NCBI GenBank assembly: GCA_900544825.1
Contig: UQWP01000022.1
Location: forward strand, 1-45,429
Source of the DNA: an uncultured Prevotella sp.
Lineage (GTDB): Bacteria > Bacteroidota > Bacteroidia > Bacteroidales > Bacteroidaceae
Direction of reading: 5' to 3'
Length of the DNA: 45,429 bases
Each line of letters starts with the position of its first letter. The stretch's first letter is position 1. The notes beneath the pieces were generated by a model that saw only the letters and a program-made list of their open reading frames with translations, did not search any database and had not been told where the DNA came from. Shown piece by piece: positions 7,037-15,664 of the stretch. The translations under genes were made by a program, and so were the position numbers.

Positions 7037-9601
7037 TTAGAAATACGCAACCAAACTCAATAGGAATGTACGACCACGAAGCGCATATCTAGTATAAGAA
7101 CTACTCAAGTCGGTGTATACAGTATTATTGTAATCTTTCTGATTAAAGACATTGGTCAGGCTTCCTACAATGTCTATCTTACGATACCTGTACGAACATT
7201 TTATATCGCTAAATATCGTCTGCTTAGACGGGAGCGAACTAAAATAGTTAGCATAATACTCTGCCATTATAGTCAAGGTCAAATCCTCAATGGGGAGAAA
7301 ACTGATGTTCAGCGCTTGAGTAAGCAGCTTTGTTGATGTCTTAGCCTTCGAAAAGCTTAACGAATTGATGTTATATCCCAACTGATAGTCAATCTCCAAC
7401 CAATCATGCACATTAGAATTAAGCCCTACGGAGGTTTGCCACATATTCGTTTTATAATCAACAGATTCACCATTCTGCAAGATAGTTGCCCGATTGAGAA
7501 AGCCTAGACATTTGGCATTAACCATTCCTCTTATCCCCTCTATTCTCTTGCTAAGACTCCCCAATATCATGGTTCCCTTAGAGGTATTGTTACCCTTCTC
7601 CTTGGAATAGAACACCAAATCACGCTCCACCCATTTGGTCGTATTAGACTTATCCTTCCCCCAATTAAATCCGACACTTGCATTGCCAAAGAGCATATGT
7701 GTATAGTCGGTATAGCTAATAGAAAAGGCACTATTTTGCTTATTTTCCCAATAATTAATGATTGGAGAAGAGCTAAACGTCTTGCTATCTGTCATAATTG
7801 GAGCAACATAGCTATTATTAACAGAAGGAGCAGTACTCCCCAAAGAAAGATTAGTTCTCAATTTCCAACGACTACTCACCTGCCAGCTAAACGTCCATTC
7901 TGGTAAATAAAACACTCTGTCGGAAGAGCTCAATCCCCAATAATGATAGACGGACAGCGGAACCTGTATTTCAGAGCGGATTCCTTTAAATTTATAAATC
8001 AGACTAGGACACACTATCAGAGAAAGATAATTGATACTAGAATTCTCATAAAATGTCGTATCAATATTATCAGACATAAAATTGCTTTTAATATTAGAAG
8101 CCGACAGGATACCCTTTGTATCAATAGAAAATGCCCACCTTTTCATATTCCAAGTATAATTAAGCTTGGTCATTGATAAGAATTGCTTTCTCTTTACATC
8201 TTGCAAACTCTGTCCATCTGCCTCAACACATAATTTTTCAGGCAAAGTTTGGAACTTATTTCTTGACTCTACGGTCAAATAATGCTTGCCTATATGCCGA
8301 ATCCACTTCAGCTTATTATCTATGCTATGCACATCAGAATGAATTACAGAAAGATTGGAATAGTCGCCCGAAATCTTTGTTTGATTTCTTTGCCACAATG
8401 AAGAATACTTTAGTTCATCAGAAAAGAAGCTCTTCTTTCCATCATTTTTAAACAGAACAGATGCCACCAATTCCTTAGTGCCGAGTATGCTATATTCTTT
8501 GGTATTCTTGGTTAATGTGCTGTCAGCAAGAAAATATGAGACTCCTTTTTCTATATCAGAAATGTTTCTGTCGTCGGTATAGTATATCTTGGTATGCAAG
8601 ATAGCCGTATCAGATACTTTTTGTACATTACTGATATTAACCATATGAGTCCTTGCATTGCGTGTACGCTTATCATCCAAAGAGCCTGGCTTTTCTTGCG
8701 AAATCTCCAATATATTCTTAGGCTCATCCAGTACATCTTGGCCGAGCAAATCCTCCAGCGTCAAGATTTTGTTTTCACTCAAGATGTCCTTTCCGCTATT
8801 ATTTGTCTTTAGAGTAATAGCGGTTTGGTTAGTAGCAGAAAGCTTGGCCGCAAACAGTTCTTCTTCCCAGATACTTGATGCGCCTCCCCCCAGCTTTGCA
8901 TTACCACTCCAACGGCCTTTAGCCTTATCCTTCAAGTTTAAGTTCAAGACGGTTCCACCCTCACTCTTGCTATCCTTCATTACCTTTGCCGACTGATAAT
9001 TCTCTATGATATCAACTTTCGAGATTAAATCATGCGAAATGTTACGAGTAGCAATATTGTATTGTCCGTCAAAGAGATCTACGCCCTCTACCAAAAACTC
9101 ATTGATAGCCTTGCCATTATAAGACACACTTCCATTCTTAGCCACTTCTATTCCTGGCATTTTCTTTAGCACATCACCAATGGTTCGATCTTTAGCAGAA
9201 GAAAAGCCAGAAACCAGATAGCTTGTGGTATCATTATGATGAGTTATCTTCTCGGCTTTCACATAGACATCTTTCAAGGCAAATGCCTTGGGCTCGAGTT
9301 CTATCAGAAAGCTCTTTTTATTACCCATTGGGCAAGAGGCAGGTTTATATCCCATACATGACACTTTCAAGATAAAGAGAGACAGATCTTCTCCCTTTGT
9401 AGACAAGTGGAACTTACCATCTTTGGTAGTTACGCTGCTATACAAAACACTATTCTTTTGATTGCATATCGTGACTATCGCCTTATTGACAGGGAGACTC
9501 GTACCTTGCTCATGGACGTAACCATCCACTTCCCCCTCTTGGGCAAAGGAAGGCACAAACATGGTAAACAAGAAAATTATCAAGCAATATAAACCTCTCA
9601 T
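7037..9601 (-). CDS. TonB-receptor-like outer-membrane beta-barrel protein (module A)
   Basis: An 854-aa exported protein. Start ATG at 9601 gives the signal peptide MRGLYCLIIFLFTMFVPSFAQ; the GTG nine bases upstream only adds three residues. Then come a carboxypeptidase-regulatory-like beta domain (about 25-110, ending in a GYKPA region), a plug-like region (about 120-230, with IGDVLKKMPGIEV and NEFLVEGVDLFDG), and a long barrel rich in alternating aromatic residues that ends in the aromatic sequence SLVAYF. It is the last gene of module A, downstream of two GLPGLI genes. Such barrels with GLPGLI partners are a recurrent Bacteroidota pairing of unknown function. It may pass or bind the small peptide encoded upstream; this is inference. 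Confidence 0.85.
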   Translation of the reverse strand: MRGLYCLIIFLFTMFVPSFAQEGEVDGYVHEQGTSLPVNKAIVTICNQKNSVLYSSVTTKDGKFHLSTKGEDLSLFILKVSCMGYKPASCPMGNKKSFLIELEPKAFALKDVYVKAEKITHHNDTTSYLVSGFSSAKDRTIGDVLKKMPGIEVAKNGSVSYNGKAINEFLVEGVDLFDGQYNIATRNISHDLISKVDIIENYQSAKVMKDSKSEGGTVLNLNLKDKAKGRWSGNAKLGGGASSIWEEELFAAKLSATNQTAITLKTNNSGKDILSENKILTLEDLLGQDVLDEPKNILEISQEKPGSLDDKRTRNARTHMVNISNVQKVSDTAILHTKIYYTDDRNISDIEKGVSYFLADSTLTKNTKEYSILGTKELVASVLFKNDGKKSFFSDELKYSSLWQRNQTKISGDYSNLSVIHSDVHSIDNKLKWIRHIGKHYLTVESRNKFQTLPEKLCVEADGQSLQDVKRKQFLSMTKLNYTWNMKRWAFSIDTKGILSASNIKSNFMSDNIDTTFYENSSINYLSLIVCPSLIYKFKGIRSEIQVPLSVYHYWGLSSSDRVFYLPEWTFSWQVSSRWKLRTNLSLGSTAPSVNNSYVAPIMTDSKTFSSSPIINYWENKQNSAFSISYTDYTHMLFGNASVGFNWGKDKSNTTKWVERDLVFYSKEKGNNTSKGTMILGSLSKRIEGIRGMVNAKCLGFLNRATILQNGESVDYKTNMWQTSVGLNSNVHDWLEIDYQLGYNINSLSFSKAKTSTKLLTQALNISFLPIEDLTLTIMAEYYANYFSSLPSKQTIFSDIKCSYRYRKIDIVGSLTNVFNQKDYNNTVYTDLSSSYTRYALRGRTFLLSLVAYF

Positions 9602-9636
9602 TCTGTACACTGTATACTTTTTTATTTTATACTTTT

Positions 9637-10434
9637 TTATTTTTTGATGCTATCTACTAGCTCCATCGTCTTATAAAAAAGACGCTTTGGCACTTTATTG
9701 CCTTTGATTCCCATCGTTGCAGCAATGCCAGCGAGAAAGGCATTAGGGTCATCTATCGAAAGCTGTTTGATTTTCAAGAAATCATACTTTGTAATCTTCA
9801 CATAGTCTTCTACAGGAACAGCTATCTCACCAGCACACTTACGCATACCCAGGAATGAAAATTCATAATGATGCTGCACATCGTATGCCTCCACGATGAG
9901 TCCTGGCAAGCCTTGAAATTTCCAAGGTCCATCGCTTATCGGTATCTCGGGAGCAAACCATACCTCATAACTTCTGCCTCCAAACTTGCAAGTTGCCTTT
10001 TGGCATTCATAATCACCTATAGTCTTTTTATCTTCCGTATATTTCCAGTCGAAAGAAGGCATAGGCTCCGTGTATTTATAGGTTTGCACAGCATCGTCCA
10101 CAACATCTATTCGATTCTTATCAAAATTTTTCAAGACATAATAGGTCGCTGTGATTCTACCATACCTCGATTGAATGGTATCCTTGATAGCTTGTAACTC
10201 ACTGATACTCTCTGCACCTTGGGAAAGGGAGTCACTTTCAAATTGTGCCTGAGGATAGAACAACGACTGTGAATCTCCTAGCCTTAATACCATCAAGGCA
10301 TCTACGTTGCGCCCATTGACTGTGTCTGTTAGGAAAGTGAGGCGATAAACACATTCTAGATTAGCCTTTTCAGGGGCAGCCATACCCAGCAAGGCACAAA
10401 CTGCCAAAAGCACTGTACTTAATATTTTCTTCAT
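9637..10434 (-). CDS. GLPGLI family protein 2 (module A)
   Basis: A 265-aa exported protein: signal peptide MKKILSTVLLAVCALLGMAAP, then a beta-rich region containing the family motif in PWKFQGLPGLIVEAYD (about residues 175-190). The family is Bacteroidota-specific and has no established function. It is 40% or so identical by eye to the neighbour at 10442, from which it is separated by 7 nt, so it is a tandem duplicate. The barrel gene follows 35 nt downstream; the pair may be periplasmic partners of that barrel. Confidence 0.85.
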   Translation of the reverse strand: MKKILSTVLLAVCALLGMAAPEKANLECVYRLTFLTDTVNGRNVDALMVLRLGDSQSLFYPQAQFESDSLSQGAESISELQAIKDTIQSRYGRITATYYVLKNFDKNRIDVVDDAVQTYKYTEPMPSFDWKYTEDKKTIGDYECQKATCKFGGRSYEVWFAPEIPISDGPWKFQGLPGLIVEAYDVQHHYEFSFLGMRKCAGEIAVPVEDYVKITKYDFLKIKQLSIDDPNAFLAGIAATMGIKGNKVPKRLFYKTMELVDSIKK

Positions 10435-10441
10435 ACCAATT

Positions 10442-11260
10442 CTATTTTAAAAGTTCCATAGGCTGATGCCTACTAGTATTTCTCATTTCTGACACCAAAT
10501 CATTACCAGAATCTCCAAAATGTATCTTAATTAAAGCATGATTCTCTTGATAGACAATAGGATCCTTGAGATAAAGCATTAACTCCTGTAAAAACTTATC
10601 CTTCGATGTCTTAAAATGTCGAGATGAAAACAAGCCTATTTCTCCAGAGCATGGATACATATCTATCATTGTAAAGGTATATAAATGCTGAGTGTCATAT
10701 ACCTCCATAATCAGCCCAGGTAATCCATAAAATTTCCATGGACTCGCTTTTATAGGTAAATCTACAGCAAACCACGCTTCATATTTCCTCCCCATATAGG
10801 AACCCTGAGCTTTCTGACATTTATTTTTGCCTATAGTCTTGTATTCAGGAAGTATCTTCCAATCAAAGGAAGGAATACTGTCTGAATAGCGATATGTACT
10901 ACCAGATATATCATCTTGATAGATATACGTGCCGTGCTCATAGTCTGTAAGCACATAGTACTCAGCATCACCTTTGTTTTCAGGAGTTGGAGTGGTCAAT
11001 GCCTTACTCATCATGTCGCTCCACTTTGCTATGTCATAGTGTCTCAAGGAGTCCTTCATATAGGTATCTTGCTCATAAAACAAAGACTTCTCGTCGTTCA
11101 TTCGAAGGCAAAAAGTATCAGCCAGCACAGTATTCTTAACAGTGTCAGCTACATAACTTACCAAGTACTTCACTTCCATCTTAGCAGGAACAGCATCTTG
11201 GGCATCTGCATTCAGACCAAAGATGGAAGAAATCAAAAGCATCAATATAAATTTACCCAT
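10442..11260 (-). CDS. GLPGLI family protein 1 (module A)
   Basis: A 272-aa exported protein with signal peptide MGKFILMLLISSIFGLNADAQ and the family motif in PWKFYGLPGLIMEVYD. A conserved block FDWKILPEYKTIG / CQKAQGSYMGRKYEAWFA aligns with the same region of the downstream paralogue. It lies directly behind the hairpin that follows the small-peptide gene, so its expression is probably lower than that of the peptide. Function of the family is unknown. Confidence 0.85.
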   Translation of the reverse strand: MGKFILMLLISSIFGLNADAQDAVPAKMEVKYLVSYVADTVKNTVLADTFCLRMNDEKSLFYEQDTYMKDSLRHYDIAKWSDMMSKALTTPTPENKGDAEYYVLTDYEHGTYIYQDDISGSTYRYSDSIPSFDWKILPEYKTIGKNKCQKAQGSYMGRKYEAWFAVDLPIKASPWKFYGLPGLIMEVYDTQHLYTFTMIDMYPCSGEIGLFSSRHFKTSKDKFLQELMLYLKDPIVYQENHALIKIHFGDSGNDLVSEMRNTSRHQPMELLK

Positions 11261-11278
11261 AAATAAAATATTAAAAAT

Positions 11279-11305
11279 GTCTCCCAGCGATTTACGCTGG
11301 AAGAC
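11279..11305 (-). terminator. Stem-loop after the module A peptide gene (partial terminator or stabiliser)
   Basis: On the - strand GTCT-CCAGCG / CGCTGG-AGAC forms a stem with one internal mismatch pair and a 5-nt loop, followed by ATTTTTAATATTTT. It sits 20 nt after the stop of the peptide gene and just before GLPGLI 1. Because no new promoter is evident, it probably terminates part of the transcripts and leaves the peptide mRNA in excess. Confidence 0.6.
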
Positions 11306-11325
11306 AAAAAATAGCTATAGTTGTT

Positions 11326-11520
11326 TTAACCGCAATATACCGAATCAATGTACTTTGCGAAGTCCTCCATCTGAGTTTTACTTACCTTATCACCAACCTC
11401 TGAGAAATGGTAAACTTCACCACAAGAGGTTACAATATAACCATCCACTGCTTTTGCGTTCGCAGAAACGCCACCCAACAACAGCATCAATGCTGCACTC
11501 ATAAAAATCTTCTTTTTCAT
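11326..11520 (-). CDS. Small exported Cys-containing peptide (module A)
   Basis: A 64-aa product: Sec signal peptide MKKKIFMSAALMLLLGGVSANAKA, then a 40-residue mature part with two Cys (in IVTSCGEV and the C-terminal VYCG) and three Tyr. The mature peptide would be acidic and could form a single disulfide in the periplasm. It follows the DUF3244-like gene by 61 nt and precedes a stem-loop. No known function recognised. Its slot in the operon matches that of the RiPP precursor in module B, but it has a Sec signal and no radical SAM enzyme beside it, so it is not a close homologue of that precursor. Confidence 0.7.
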   Translation of the reverse strand: MKKKIFMSAALMLLLGGVSANAKAVDGYIVTSCGEVYHFSEVGDKVSKTQMEDFAKYIDSVYCG

Positions 11521-11581
11521 GACTTTTCCTTTCTTTTAAAATTAAAAATACTCAATATAATGTTGGCGCCAAACATTATTA

Positions 11582-11936
11582 TTATAGTTCTATTGTACCA
11601 TGATACATAATATTCCCATCAGAAATGGTAATTTGATAGTTACCACTCAACTCTTGAGGGAGTTCCAAGCTCGTACCTATAATATAATAGGTATAAACTA
11701 CTCCCTCCTCACTTTCTAGTGTGAGTGTGTAACCAATTACTTGATTTGGTACAGTCAATGTATGACCTACCCAATCAACAAGCAAAGGTCGCTTGGGTGA
11801 TTTACTCCCAGTGATAGTTCCACGATTAGTACCAACCAAGCTATACGATAAGGTATAAGGTTCGGCTCTTGAATGAGTAGGACATAAAAGTAATGCCCCC
11901 CCCATAAATAATGAGATTCATTAATGTCTGTTTCAT
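11582..11936 (-). pseudogene. DUF3244-like small exported protein, out of frame at a G8 tract (module A)
   Basis: From the ATG at 11936 the frame reads MKQTLMNLIIYGG and then goes out of phase at eight G (11896-11903, C8 on the + strand). With seven G it continues as GGALLLCPTHSRAEP and joins the 107-aa frame ending at 11582, giving a 117-aa protein with a good Sec signal peptide. The mature part (SKSPKRPLLVDW, LTLESEEGVVY, GNYQITISDG, YHGTIEL) resembles the module B protein at 26284-26631 and the DUF3244 beta-sandwich pattern. The shorter in-frame ATG at 11905 would give a product without a proper signal. So the gene is phase-off, decayed, or miscalled by one base. Confidence 0.7.
11896..11903 (-). 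repeat. G8 homopolymer (C8 on + strand) inside a signal-peptide coding region
   Basis: Eight identical bases fall exactly where the signal-peptide frame of the DUF3244-like gene is broken. Seven or ten would restore the frame. Such tracts change length by slipped-strand mispairing. Confidence 0.75.
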
Positions 11937-11978
11937 ATTATAATATTTTTTAATTATAGTTTATTCAAAACTTCGCTG

Positions 11979-12010
11979 CAAAAGTACAAATTTGCCACAA
12001 AACATACAAA
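11979..12010 (-). promoter_or_regulatory. Promoter of the module A operon
   Basis: On the - strand TTTG (12007-12010), 20 nt, then TACTTTTG (11979-11986) fit the Bacteroidota consensus. It lies 43 nt upstream of the ATG at 11936 and should drive the DUF3244-peptide-GLPGLI-barrel operon separately from the regulator gene. It is the natural target for the TPR-HTH regulator upstream. Confidence 0.7.
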
Positions 12011-12113
12011 TAAATCGTCAATTTAAAATTTACCTATTTTTTACCTTTCACATAAATAATTCAATTTTAAGCATTTACCAAAGTATTTTACCCAAAATTT
12101 ACTATGCGCAAAA

Positions 12114-13868
12114 TTATTGAATTTGTAGAATATACTCATCAAATTCTTTTGGCTTGCCTTCTTTTCTACATATCTTTTTCAACATTGTTTTCCTGCTTTT
12201 TGAGATTGCTGCATCTGATAGTCCTAGCAGTCTTGCTACCAAGGATGTAGAGAAACCTAATCTTACCAATAAACAAATTTGGTAGTCTTTATCATTAAGT
12301 TTATTTTTCAATACAGGAATGAAATTAGGAACCACTTCCTCTATTGTATCAGCTAACACTTTCCAATCTTCCTCACACATTTTCTCCTTAGGATGCACCT
12401 CTATAAATTTAATTTTCTTATAAATAGAAGAATCTTTTAATATTAAATCGGCATCTGACACAGAAGATAGCGAGTATCTTTCTTGTATATGAGTTATTTC
12501 AGCTTTTAATTTACTGATGGTATTTTCTTTTTCCATGATGACTTGAGCTAATTTATTGTCGTTTTCTGCAACAAGTATGGCTCTTTCATCTTGTAACCTT
12601 TTAAGTTTAAGTAAACTATCTTCATATAATAGTTTTGAGACGGCTATTTTCTTTTTCTTAATAGCAATTTGTTTCCTATAGATATAAGAAAGCAGTAAAA
12701 AGAGCATGAGACAAGATAAAACTATCATATAGTTCATCCGAGTACTGCGTTCAGCTTTCTGCTCTGCATTTTTGGCTATTTCTTGGTTTCTGCTATAATC
12801 GTACATGGCTTGAACTTGCTGTAACTGAGTTTTTCTGGCTCCTATCAAGTCAGAGTCATTATACTCAGAACTTTGCAAGGCATACTTCATAGCCATTGCC
12901 GGTTGATTAACCTTTGCATAATATTGAGCTAAGGCTTTGGTCGTAGCAGCTTTAATACTATATGATTTACACATTTTAAAACTTAGGGATAGATTATCAT
13001 AGGCAGAGTCCTGTTTATTTACAAACAGATAATAAGTTCCCTTTTGGTATAATACATACGCTTTGGCATCTTCATAATTAGAATTGCCTTCATATCCTGT
13101 AGAGTTGTAAGCCTCAAAAGCTTTCTTTGCATTAATAGAATCTTTCTTTTCAATATAATAATTGTAATTACATCCAAAAGCAATGGCTGCAGCATAATCG
13201 TTGCCATGTTTTTTAAACAACTTCGCTGCCAGTAAATTTATAGCAATAACCGAATCTTTTTTTCCTAAAAAATCATAGACTTCTCCTTGATTTTGGTAAT
13301 TTACGATAGCATTGAATGTGTCCTTTGCCAAATAGGCATACTTCTCCGCCTTATCAAAAGCATTCAACTCTTGATAAAGTAAATATTGCTTACTAAAGAG
13401 AAAACCCATCTGGCTGTATACTCTATAAAGCGTGCCATAGTCACAATCTGCGGCAGTGGTATCGGCTTGCTCCGTCGCTTTATTATAATACTCCAATGCC
13501 ATTGGTGCCTCATGCATATCCCGATACACGCAGCCCAACACATAGTTGGCAAGCATTCGCTCGTTAGCTGAACCATGACGATCGTAATAATCCACTACTT
13601 CCTTCATTATGCTATCAGAAGTAAAGGAAATGTATGCCTTGTTCATCGCCTTATGACGCAACAACTCATAGCGCATCTTTTGCGATTGGGAAAACTCTGG
13701 CAACTGGGATTTGACCCCATCAAGCATCCGGATGGCAACCTTCGCGGAGTCGTCATTAACATTCATGATGCTATCTGCCCGCTGCATCAAATCATCATAC
13801 TTCCTGTTTCCTGCACAAGATGCAAGAAGCATGATGATTAACAATAAAAATATGACCTTTTCTTTCAT
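12114..13868 (-). CDS. TPR lipoprotein with transmembrane segment and C-terminal HTH (module A regulator)
   Basis: A 584-aa protein. Residues 1-18 form a lipoprotein signal (lipobox LASC, Cys18); residues about 30-370 are tetratricopeptide repeats (visible units such as MLANYVLGCVYRDMHEAPMALEYY); residues about 386-408 are a membrane span (MIVLSCLMLFLLLSYIY) followed by Lys/Arg; then a coiled coil (about 410-475) and a C-terminal helix-turn-helix (ICLLVRLGFSTSLVARLLGL, then SDAAISKSRKTML). The topology implies a periplasmic sensor and a cytoplasmic DNA-binding domain in one chain. It is clearly paralogous to the module B protein at 26772. It precedes the module A operon and probably controls its promoter; the signal sensed is unknown. 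Confidence 0.85.
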   Translation of the reverse strand: MKEKVIFLLLIIMLLASCAGNRKYDDLMQRADSIMNVNDDSAKVAIRMLDGVKSQLPEFSQSQKMRYELLRHKAMNKAYISFTSDSIMKEVVDYYDRHGSANERMLANYVLGCVYRDMHEAPMALEYYNKATEQADTTAADCDYGTLYRVYSQMGFLFSKQYLLYQELNAFDKAEKYAYLAKDTFNAIVNYQNQGEVYDFLGKKDSVIAINLLAAKLFKKHGNDYAAAIAFGCNYNYYIEKKDSINAKKAFEAYNSTGYEGNSNYEDAKAYVLYQKGTYYLFVNKQDSAYDNLSLSFKMCKSYSIKAATTKALAQYYAKVNQPAMAMKYALQSSEYNDSDLIGARKTQLQQVQAMYDYSRNQEIAKNAEQKAERSTRMNYMIVLSCLMLFLLLSYIYRKQIAIKKKKIAVSKLLYEDSLLKLKRLQDERAILVAENDNKLAQVIMEKENTISKLKAEITHIQERYSLSSVSDADLILKDSSIYKKIKFIEVHPKEKMCEEDWKVLADTIEEVVPNFIPVLKNKLNDKDYQICLLVRLGFSTSLVARLLGLSDAAISKSRKTMLKKICRKEGKPKEFDEYILQIQ

Positions 13869-13885
13869 TCCTCTCTTTTTTTTTG

Positions 13886-13893
13886 CAAAAGTA
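13886..13893 (-). promoter_or_regulatory. -7 box of the module A regulator gene
   Basis: TACTTTTG on the - strand, 17 nt upstream of the ATG at 13868. No good TTTG is visible at the -33 position, so the promoter may be weak. A second TATCTTTG lies further upstream at 14013-14020. Confidence 0.5.
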
Positions 13894-14150
13894 CGAAAAA
13901 ATAAAGAAACTACAACAGAATGTCTCTATAAAATTAGAAAAAAGCAGAACTTTCATCTGAACAAAGTTAAGTAGCGCTGCGCATTGCCTGTAGTCCTTTC
14001 TGAATCACAATGCAAAGATACAAACCTGAGAATCTGGCATTCACGGTTTCTCACGGTTATTCACTGTTTCTCACGGATTTTCTTTCTTTTTCTGATGATC
14101 AGCCCAAAAAGATGATTTATTCCAATGATAAAAGAGACTTGCTTTTGACG
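13894..14150. other. Non-coding region with short direct repeats
   Basis: No gene seen. It holds TATCTTTG on the - strand (14013-14020), a possible second promoter for the regulator, and four 10-nt units of the form yTCACGGTTT at 14040-14079. The rest is plain A/T-rich sequence. Confidence 0.5.
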
Positions 14151-14260
14151 GCTAAGTAACTTACTTATGATAGCTAAGTGACTTAGTTACCATAGCTAAG
14201 TAACTTACTTACGATGATTAAGTAACTTGCTTGAGAGAGTTAAGTAACTTACTTGAAATG
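14151..14260. repeat. Five tandem 22-bp repeats with palindromic cores
   Basis: Five consecutive 22-nt units (starts 14151, 14173, 14195, 14217, 14239), consensus GCTAAGTAACTTACTTACGATA. Each holds AAGTAA-C-TTACTT, a palindrome around one central base. Units 1 and 3 are closest; unit 2 has AAGTGACTTAGTT. There are no unique spacers, so it is not a CRISPR array. It resembles an iteron-like protein-binding array. Confidence 0.85.
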
Positions 14261-14263
14261 ACG

Positions 14264-14400
14264 GATGACACTGGTGACAGGGTTTTCTTAAAAAAACTCT
14301 CTCACGTAGGCGGGCGGGAAGCTTTTCTGAAAAATTTTTCCTGCCCGCCCGCGTGAAGAAAGTTTTAGAAAACAAGTGTCATAAGTGTCACTGGTGTCAC
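14264..14400. repeat. Large imperfect inverted repeat with GC-rich core
   Basis: The core TCACGTAGGCGGGCGGGAA (14302-14320) pairs with 14338-14356 with three mismatches around a 17-nt loop. Flanking arms also match: GTTTTCT (14282-14288) with AGAAAAC (14367-14373), and GTGTCA-type sequence on both outer edges. The G/C-rich stem is striking in an otherwise A/T-rich region. No coding sequence seen inside. Confidence 0.75.
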
Positions 14401-14405
14401 AAATT

Positions 14406-14567
14406 TCATTTGAAATAGTCAAACAGAAATATCGGGAAAGCATTGAGTACTGCTACTTTGCAATCTTCGGTATTCACATACTGCTCTAATTGTGATTTGA
14501 ATATTTTGTCTTGAAGTATGTCTTCTTTAGATTCCCGTTTTACTCCTTCAAAAACGAATAGTATCAT
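14406..14567 (-). pseudogene. Remnant of the partner gene of the AAA ATPase
   Basis: A 53-aa reading frame whose ATG overlaps the TGA of the ATPase gene (ATGA), the sign of translational coupling. It begins MILFVFEGVKRE, which I recall as the start of a much longer protein often encoded after AAA_15-type ATPases in Bacteroidota, and ends NAFPIFLFDYFK. The short length suggests an internal deletion that joined the two ends in frame. Identification from memory; without a search it could also be an unrelated small gene. It ends next to the large inverted repeat. Confidence 0.5.
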
Positions 14568-15664
14568 ACTTCGAATGCATTACCTCTAAACATTTTTTCT
14601 ATATTATGCCCGAATCTCAGCTCTTTTTGGGTGCAGTCGCTTAACGGCTTGATTTTGTTGTCTTGCAAGATGAAATTGCAGTCTGGGCGAAGCAAGTCGT
14701 TGGTCATCAGGTAGGTATTGTGTGATGACGTAAAAGCTTGACATGGAAGAGCAAAGAGGGTCTTGCAAACCTCATAAGAGAGTCTGAAATGATAGAATGC
14801 ATCAAATTCATCAATGAAAACGAACGATGCATTTGTCATCTGTTTCAGCCAGTAATAAAGTAGCATCAGAGATTGAGTACCCGTTGATGCTATCTTACCG
14901 AATGGAATGCGACCTAATCCAAATACGCAATACAACTCTTTATCATCATCCTTTGGCTCCTGAAACTCAAAACTTTGTCCGCTTACCCGATGGATAAAGT
15001 CCTTAAAGTCCCGAGTCAGCTGATTCTTGATGATATACTCATCTAGATTTGCCGGAGCAGTAGCCAACCCCATAAACTCATTTTTTTCAACACTTCTGAA
15101 CCATAACATTGAGTTTACGAATTGCTGCAGTTTCAGAAGGTAATGCTCCTTGGCAAGAGGATAGGACGTAAGCAGAAAGTTTACAATGGATACATTGTTG
15201 GCGTTATTGGCAAGGTTTGCCTTCACCGCAGAATCCATCGGGAACTCAACATCATCCAATGTCAAGACAGAATTCTTGTTGCAGAAAATAAGTTTGTTAT
15301 TCACGACAAGTTCTTCTTCCTCCAGCTTTCCATCAGGCGATTTGCTATATGTATATTGTAACGTATCATCTCTAAACTTGAAGGCATATTCAAATTTTAC
15401 GGGGAAGTTCAACTTTCCCGTATATGTAAAGTTATCATAATAGTTCACCTTCTTCCACTTCTGTGAAAGATGATTGGTGATGTCGAAGATGGCCATTGCA
15501 AAGTTCGACTTGCCAGAACCGTTAGGTCCATACACGATGCCATTCTTGATGATACCATCTTTAATGGCAAAAGTATTGAACGAATAGTTACTTGGCTTCG
15601 ACAAATCCCATTCTATGCGATCGGCAAATCCTCTATAATTCGTTACGGCAAATTTTACTAACAT
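14564..15664 (-). CDS. AAA family ATPase (AAA_15/OLD-like)
   Basis: A 366-aa protein. It begins with the family-typical MLVKFAVTNYRGF, then Walker A GPNGSGKSN (about residues 47-55), a Ser/Gln-rich signature-like segment (STGTQSLMLLYYWLK) and Walker B FVFIDEFDAF, followed by SSHNTYLM. These are hallmarks of the SMC-like AAA_15/AAA_21 ATPases found in abortive-infection and anti-phage gene pairs. I chose the ATG at 15664; the longer reading from 15745 adds an unconserved-looking stretch and lies too close to the promoter. The downstream partner is only a remnant, so the system is probably inactive or altered. Confidence 0.85.
   Translation of the reverse strand: MLVKFAVTNYRGFADRIEWDLSKPSNYSFNTFAIKDGIIKNGIVYGPNGSGKSNFAMAIFDITNHLSQKWKKVNYYDNFTYTGKLNFPVKFEYAFKFRDDTLQYTYSKSPDGKLEEEELVVNNKLIFCNKNSVLTLDDVEFPMDSAVKANLANNANNVSIVNFLLTSYPLAKEHYLLKLQQFVNSMLWFRSVEKNEFMGLATAPANLDEYIIKNQLTRDFKDFIHRVSGQSFEFQEPKDDDKELYCVFGLGRIPFGKIASTGTQSLMLLYYWLKQMTNASFVFIDEFDAFYHFRLSYEVCKTLFALPCQAFTSSHNTYLMTNDLLRPDCNFILQDNKIKPLSDCTQKELRFGHNIEKMFRGNAFEV

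Noticed and set aside
11326..11520. Module A peptide considered as a radical SAM substrate like that of module B
   Set aside because: It has a Sec signal peptide, no leader-like helix and no maturase in its operon; only its genomic slot is alike.
14151..14260. Tandem repeats considered as a CRISPR array
   Set aside because: Units follow each other without unique spacers and no cas gene is near.
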